Assembly: GCA_946479285.1 (NCBI GenBank)
Contig: CAMLFH010000005.1
Location: 1-64,000, forward strand
DNA: 64,000 nucleotides
Direction: 5' to 3'
Origin: an uncultured Flavobacteriales bacterium
GTDB lineage: Bacteria; Bacteroidota; Bacteroidia; Flavobacteriales; Crocinitomicaceae
The stretch's first letter is position 1. The number at the start of each line of letters is the position of its first letter. Made by a program: the position numbers and the translations under genes. A model generated the notes under the pieces. The model searched no databases. It worked only from the letters and a program-made list of their open reading frames with translations, and had not been told where the DNA came from. Shown here piece after piece: positions 59,883 through 64,000 of the stretch.

Positions 59883-60541
59883 AAGTATTTATCGAAAACC
59901 CAAATCTATTGATAAACGAATTCAATGAGTTGATTTCCATTTCTCAAAGAAAAGCATTTATCACAGTTGGAACAGAAATTCAAGAGAAGGAGATAGAGGT
60001 TTTATCTAACTACCGGGAACAATTGGTTGACTTAAAAAAGACATTTGTTGAACGAAAACTAGAAAATGAAGCCAATCTAGTCTATTGCATAGAAAATTCA
60101 ATTCTAGCGATTGAACTTGAATTGACAATGTTAGTGAATATCAAAAAGGATAACATGGGCGAAGCATGGGGGAATCTCGTCACGGCGCAAGTTACCTATG
60201 GAACGGTGATAAAAAACAATTTATTCGATCCAGAACCATCGACAACTTATTTGGAACGGCTAGCTAACTATGAAAAATTGTTATTTCCTCCGCAAATTTT
60301 CAGCAGTGTTGGCGGTATTGTGAAGAAAAGTCATTGTTCAATTTGTAATGAAAGTTTTAGCAAGTGTGAACACATGAAGGGAAAACTATATTTTGGAGAG
60401 ATTTGTGTACGCGTCATTTCAGAAATGGAACTTGAAGAAGCTTCGATAGTTGAAAATCCTGCAAACAAACATTGCCGAATGCTTAAAATTGATAATATCG
60501 ATACGATGACAATGAGACAAGTCATTGATGAAAATGAGTAG
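59879..60541 (+). CDS. Protein with Cys/His metal-binding motif, second gene of coupled pair
   Basis: A 220-residue protein. The N-terminal 130 residues are helical (coiled-coil-like QEKEIEVLSNYREQLVDLK). Near residue 153 begins a distinctive motif: CSICNESFSKCEHMKGKLY, then GEICVRVISEMELEEASIV and PANKHCRML. The C-x2-C, C-x-H, C arrangement with a downstream E-x-S-x-V-x-x-P-A-N is like a segment found in some phage and mobile-element proteins, from memory only. It ends 84 bases before the right repeat of the island. A metal-dependent or structural role is plausible; nothing proves it. Confidence 0.6.
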   Translation: MKVFIENPNLLINEFNELISISQRKAFITVGTEIQEKEIEVLSNYREQLVDLKKTFVERKLENEANLVYCIENSILAIELELTMLVNIKKDNMGEAWGNLVTAQVTYGTVIKNNLFDPEPSTTYLERLANYEKLLFPPQIFSSVGGIVKKSHCSICNESFSKCEHMKGKLYFGEICVRVISEMELEEASIVENPANKHCRMLKIDNIDTMTMRQVIDENE

Positions 60542-60567
60542 ATAGCAATTAGAGTTTGTAGTGCTAT

Positions 60568-60586
60568 TTTGTACCCTATTTGTACC
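60568..60586 (+). repeat. Paired TTTGTACC repeats near the right end of the island
   Basis: TTTGTACC at 60568-60575 and 60579-60586, exactly 11 bases apart (one helical turn), about 40 bases inside the right attL/attR-like repeat. The arrangement fits binding by a tyrosine recombinase arm domain or an accessory protein. Confidence 0.45.
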
Positions 60587-60624
60587 TCAAAATCATAACT
60601 ATTTGAAAATCAATTTGAGTTAAT

Positions 60625-60640
60625 TTTTGTATCGGAAAGT
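60625..60640 (+). other. Right attachment-site-like repeat (attR)
   Basis: An exact copy of the 16 bases at the mnmE end. Read in the mnmE frame it encodes CIGK and then TAA, so it is a displaced mnmE terminus. The bases before it do not match mnmE, which limits the duplicated site to about 16-18 bp. Confidence 0.75.
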
Positions 60641-60742
60641 AAGTTCCCGTCAAATCCTTTAACATTCCTAAAAGCAACTTATTCCACGCATTTTCGTTAA
60701 TATTACAGAAGAAGCTAATCTTCTGCATTATTACTGAAATCG

Positions 60743-63649
60743 ATGAAAAAAACAGCCCCGTTTTTGTCGAATGAAACCGCTGGAAAAGGAACCGTTATCC
60801 CGTTGCTTTCTCAGTGTTTTTTATTCATCTCGCTGCTTTTCTTTTCCTACGGAGTAAAGGCCCAGGGAGACGATTGTGCTACTGCATTGCCATTGACGAA
60901 TGTCACCAACTTTTGTTCTTCCACAGCACAATACACCAGCACCGGTTCAACCGCAAGCGGATTTGCAGTAGCCACCTGCTGGACAGCTGCAGCTACTTCG
61001 GACGTTTGGTTTTCCTTCGTTGCAATCGGCACCAACTCGTTTATTTCCATTAATGGTGCGAGTATGATGCAGCCAAGGATCGCGATTTACACAGGTACTT
61101 GTGCGGGAGGAATTACACAGGTTCTCGGCGGATGTACGAACGGATCTGCAGGTTCTCAAAACTCCCAACTGCTTAATACTAACCTGGTTCAGGGAAACAC
61201 TTATCTTATCCGCATAAGTACAACAACGGCTCAGCGCGGTACTTTCCAGTTGTGCATCAATAATTATACGCCGCCGCCAACTGCATCTGCAGATTGTGGA
61301 GGTGCCGGAAGATTGTGTAACAAGAATTCGATTAGTGTTACCAACCTGACAAGTGGTGGTGTAAACAACAATGAAAATGCGGGCACTTGTTTGTCCGGTT
61401 TCGGGATTTTTGAAACCAATTCGGTTTGGTATACCTGGACTTGTCAGACTGCAGGAACACTTACGATGAATATTTTGCCGGCAAATCAAATAGATGACAT
61501 TGACTTTATTGTTTTTCAATTAAGTACGGCAAATCCATGTGGTCCAAGAACTGCGATCCGCTGCTCCGCAACATCTGCTTTAGGCCCGAATGGTGGTACG
61601 GGAATGAATGCAACTTCCACGGATCAGAATGAAGCGATCGGTTGGTCGGGAATTGAAGACGGGTATGTGCAGCAGCTGAATATGACAGCAGGAACAAGTT
61701 ATGCCATTCTCATTAACAATACGAATGCAACCAATGGATTTACACTGAATTGGGGTGGAACGGGAACATTCGTCGGCCCGGATGCAAATATCACAGGCGG
61801 ACCTTTTACCGTTTGTGCGGGAACTCCGATATTGATTGACGGAAGCACTTCTACGGATTACAATACATTGAGCTGGAACTTTGTAAACGGATCAGGAACA
61901 CCTGCAAATCCAACGGGGCCAGGACCGCATTCGGTGACTTATACGACTCCTGGGACCTTTGTAGCTATATTGAACGCAACCTCTGCCACCGGATGTACTT
62001 CCGTAGAAACAGCAACAGTAACTGTAAGTTCAAGTGTGACTCCAACTTTTGCCGCAGTTCCGGCTTTTTGTTCTGGTCAGCAGGCTCCTGCATTTCCGGT
62101 TCAGACCAATACACCGCTTGTCGCAGGGACCTGGTCGCCAAACGTAATTAGCAATACCACTTCCGGAACTTATACTTTTACACCGAATGCCGGGCAATGT
62201 AACTCTACACCGGTGAATATTTCAGTTACGGTCAATAACACCATTACACCAACTTTCCCGGCGCATCCGCAGTATTGTTTGAATGCTGCGCCGCAGTCTT
62301 TGCCAACAACTTCCGATAACGGAGTTGCAGGAACCTGGTCACCATCAACTGTGAGCACGGCAACCGCCGGAACTGCTAATTATACTTTTACCCCATCCGG
62401 AAATCCATGTGCGGCTTCGGTGACTGTTGCAATTGTTACAAATGCGGCGCCAACGCCCTCCTTTACTCAAATTCCACCGATTTGTTCGGGAGATGTTGCT
62501 CCGATTTTACCGGCCGCTTCGAATGATCCTATTTCGGGGACCTGGTCACCGGCAGTAGTGAATACTACTACTTCAGGGACTTATACATTTACACCGGATG
62601 CCGGACAATGTGCCACAACAGCTACGATGTCGATCACGGTAAACAATCCGGTAGTACCAACCTTGACCTCGGCGGGACCTTTCTGTGAAAATACCGCAGC
62701 TCCAGCGAATTTAACAGCGAATATTCCGGGAGGAACCTGGTCGGGAACAGGAATCACGGATCCAACCGGAGTTTTTGATCCGATTGTTGCCGGAGCAGGA
62801 ACTCATACCATTACTTATGTGCATACTCAAGGTTGCGGCGGAACAAACTCCATGGACATTGTGGTAAATCCCTTGCCGGATTCAGATTTTTCAGCAGATG
62901 TTTTCAGCGGCTGCAATCCTGTAACGGTTCATTTTACTGCGGATCCTTCCGTGAATACTTCTTCCTGGGATTTTGGGGATAATACAACAGCCAATACCCT
63001 TGGAGCTGCTGAACACACTTATAATGCGGCAGGAACATATACAGTAACCTTAACGAATACTACGAACGGATGTTCATCCAGTACTACAAAAACCAATTAC
63101 ATCGAGATTTACCCGATTCCGGATGCAAATTTTAATACCAATCAGCAGGTAATGCCGCAAACAGAGACGACTGCTCAGTTTCACAATCATTCGGTGAATG
63201 GAGATGTGTATTTCTGGGAATTCGGTGACGGAGACAACAGCTCTTTGGAAGAACCAAGCCATACATTCCCGCAGGTTCCCGGGAACTATCCGGTTACTTT
63301 AACGGTGACCAGTGTAAATGGCTGTACGGATGCAGCTTCCCTGATCATTACTATAAAAGACAATAAGATTATCTATGTTCCGAATACCTTTACACCGGAT
63401 GGTGACGAATTCAATAATGTATTTGCTCCGGTAATTACTGCGGGTTATGATACTCAGAATTATTCCTTCACGATTTTTGACCGCTGGGGAGAAACCCTGT
63501 TTGAATCCCACGACGTGAATAAAGGCTGGGATGGAACCTATCTGGGAAAATTAGTCCAGGCAGGAATTTATACCTGGACGATCCGTATCAAGAGCCTGGA
63601 GGATGACCGCTACGAGGTGTTCAACGGCCATCTGAATATGTTGAGGTAG
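60743..63649 (+). CDS. Large T9SS type B adhesin-like protein
   Basis: A 968-residue secreted protein. The signal peptide is long (hydrophobic CFLFISLLFFSYGVKAQ near residue 25-41). The N-terminal 330 residues hold two jelly-roll-like domains with paired cysteines. About 350-440 and 720-880 contain PKD domains (WDFGDNTTANTL, FWEFGDGDNSS). Between them are three tandem units of about 68 residues sharing GTWSPxxV and TYTFTP. The C-terminus is a type B sorting domain (YVPNTFTPDGDEFNNVF, then FDRWGETLFESHD and GWDGTYLGKLVQAGIY). Type B proteins include gliding adhesins such as SprB. Probably a surface adhesion protein. Confidence 0.88.
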   Translation: MKKTAPFLSNETAGKGTVIPLLSQCFLFISLLFFSYGVKAQGDDCATALPLTNVTNFCSSTAQYTSTGSTASGFAVATCWTAAATSDVWFSFVAIGTNSFISINGASMMQPRIAIYTGTCAGGITQVLGGCTNGSAGSQNSQLLNTNLVQGNTYLIRISTTTAQRGTFQLCINNYTPPPTASADCGGAGRLCNKNSISVTNLTSGGVNNNENAGTCLSGFGIFETNSVWYTWTCQTAGTLTMNILPANQIDDIDFIVFQLSTANPCGPRTAIRCSATSALGPNGGTGMNATSTDQNEAIGWSGIEDGYVQQLNMTAGTSYAILINNTNATNGFTLNWGGTGTFVGPDANITGGPFTVCAGTPILIDGSTSTDYNTLSWNFVNGSGTPANPTGPGPHSVTYTTPGTFVAILNATSATGCTSVETATVTVSSSVTPTFAAVPAFCSGQQAPAFPVQTNTPLVAGTWSPNVISNTTSGTYTFTPNAGQCNSTPVNISVTVNNTITPTFPAHPQYCLNAAPQSLPTTSDNGVAGTWSPSTVSTATAGTANYTFTPSGNPCAASVTVAIVTNAAPTPSFTQIPPICSGDVAPILPAASNDPISGTWSPAVVNTTTSGTYTFTPDAGQCATTATMSITVNNPVVPTLTSAGPFCENTAAPANLTANIPGGTWSGTGITDPTGVFDPIVAGAGTHTITYVHTQGCGGTNSMDIVVNPLPDSDFSADVFSGCNPVTVHFTADPSVNTSSWDFGDNTTANTLGAAEHTYNAAGTYTVTLTNTTNGCSSSTTKTNYIEIYPIPDANFNTNQQVMPQTETTAQFHNHSVNGDVYFWEFGDGDNSSLEEPSHTFPQVPGNYPVTLTVTSVNGCTDAASLIITIKDNKIIYVPNTFTPDGDEFNNVFAPVITAGYDTQNYSFTIFDRWGETLFESHDVNKGWDGTYLGKLVQAGIYTWTIRIKSLEDDRYEVFNGHLNMLR

Positions 63650-63653
63650 ATAA

Positions 63654-63992
63654 TTAGAATTTGCAGTTACACAAAGTATAGAATGCAAGGTTTTTTCTGG
63701 TTTTAACGCACATTCCTTCGCGGGTCACCGTATATTTTTTGTTCAAACGCACTTTCGAATTGGATTGTAAGATCAATTCGTCTCCCTCGATAGACCAGGT
63801 TCCTTCTGCAACAATAGGTTTGGATGCTTTTGTCAAATCGGTGTAAACGAAGGTGTGGTTTTCATTCAATTGCAGGTTCGGCGCATTTTTTCCGTCACCG
63901 CCATAACTACCTTTCGGTTGGTTTGCCAGGTTTTGAGCATTGGAACTTAAACTCAATAAGCTTCCTACAAAAATTAAATACAGTGCTTTCAT
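63654..63992 (-). CDS. Small secreted lipocalin-like hypothetical protein
   Basis: A 112-residue protein with a signal peptide (MKALYLIFVGSLLSLSSNAQ). The mature part is beta-rich, with NENHTFVYTDL, AEGTWSIEGDELILQ and KYTVTREGMC, resembling the short lipocalin-like or META-like sensors of Bacteroidota. Two C-terminal cysteines (CNCKF ending) could form a disulfide with Cys96. It is convergent with the type B adhesin gene. Its promoter lies at or beyond the edge of the window. Function unknown. Confidence 0.65.
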   Translation of the reverse strand: MKALYLIFVGSLLSLSSNAQNLANQPKGSYGGDGKNAPNLQLNENHTFVYTDLTKASKPIVAEGTWSIEGDELILQSNSKVRLNKKYTVTREGMCVKTRKNLAFYTLCNCKF

Positions 63993-64000
63993 AATCGATT

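Larger units (their letters stand above)
57448..60640. mobile_element. Accessory island integrated at the mnmE 3' end
   Basis: A 3.19-kb segment bounded by 16-bp direct repeats of the mnmE end. It holds five genes: a GHKL-like ATPase, a minus-strand unknown, an HNH_5-type nuclease and a coupled pair of unknowns. The first gene is visibly more AT-rich than the host. Its right end carries a doubled TTTGTACC motif resembling recombinase arm sites. There is no recombinase or conjugation gene, so it would need help in trans, like SGI1-type or satellite elements. The repeat is direct evidence; mobility is inference. Confidence 0.65.

Overview
The window looks like a Flavobacteriales (Bacteroidota) chromosome, most like the Fluviicola/Crocinitomicaceae group; the family-level guess is inference. 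Evidence: six proteins end in type IX secretion (T9SS) sorting domains (five type A, one type B). Promoters carry the Bacteroidota -7 box TAnnTTTG, in several cases with a -33 TTG 16 to 22 nt upstream. A YtxJ-type bacillithiol protein, GH92 and GH20 glycosidases, and S9, S41 and M61 peptidases are also present. Shine-Dalgarno sequences are mostly absent, and several -7 boxes end only 1 to 6 nt before the start codon, which predicts leaderless mRNAs.

Layout. 1-3.5 kb: hemW (5' end outside the window), a family 2 glycosyltransferase, a cell-wall amidase and ssb. 3.6-5.2 kb: tRNA-Asn followed by a GIY-YIG nuclease gene, two unknown genes and two degenerate copies of the tRNA 3' end, so a tRNA-targeted insertion. 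5.3-13 kb: a WYL regulator, a VOC protein, YihY, small secreted proteins, topoisomerase IB and an M61 peptidase. 13.1-13.6 kb: a probable unannotated structured RNA with its own promoter and terminator. 13.7-17.6 kb: a hybrid histidine kinase (REC and HPt) with an NtrC-type sigma-54 regulator. 17.8-28.2 kb: T9SS cargo proteins, an S41 peptidase, tRNA-Leu(CAA), a membrane protein with zinc motifs and a secreted CotH kinase. 28.4-47.7 kb: hutI, a TraB/GumN protein, a degenerate DUF4143-type ATPase, AMP nucleosidase, GH92 mannosidase, a large T9SS zinc metallopeptidase, a SpoIIE-phosphatase/GH20/cutC operon and an S9 peptidase. 47.8-57.4 kb: three paralogous lipoproteins, pheS-ytxJ-glutaminyl cyclase-tadA, an ABC-2 exporter, a T9SS protein and mnmE.

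57.4-60.6 kb: an accessory island at the 3' end of mnmE. The last codons of mnmE are repeated exactly (16 bp) 3.19 kb downstream. Between the copies lie an AT-rich small GHKL-like ATPase gene, an unknown gene on the minus strand, an HNH_5-type nuclease and a translationally coupled pair of unknown genes, the second with a Cys/His metal-binding motif. No recombinase is inside. The mnmE 3' end is also the known site of Salmonella Genomic Island 1, so this is probably a convergent integration hotspot and the best candidate here for an undescribed mobile or defence module. The window closes with a 968-residue type B T9SS adhesin and a small secreted protein.

Working together: the secreted mannosidase, hexosaminidase, metallopeptidase, dipeptidyl-peptidase-like and CotH proteins suggest degradation of glycoproteins outside or at the surface of the cell, with hutI and AMP nucleosidase handling imported histidine and nucleotides. 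Several families of short interspersed palindromes lie between genes, often doubling as terminators.
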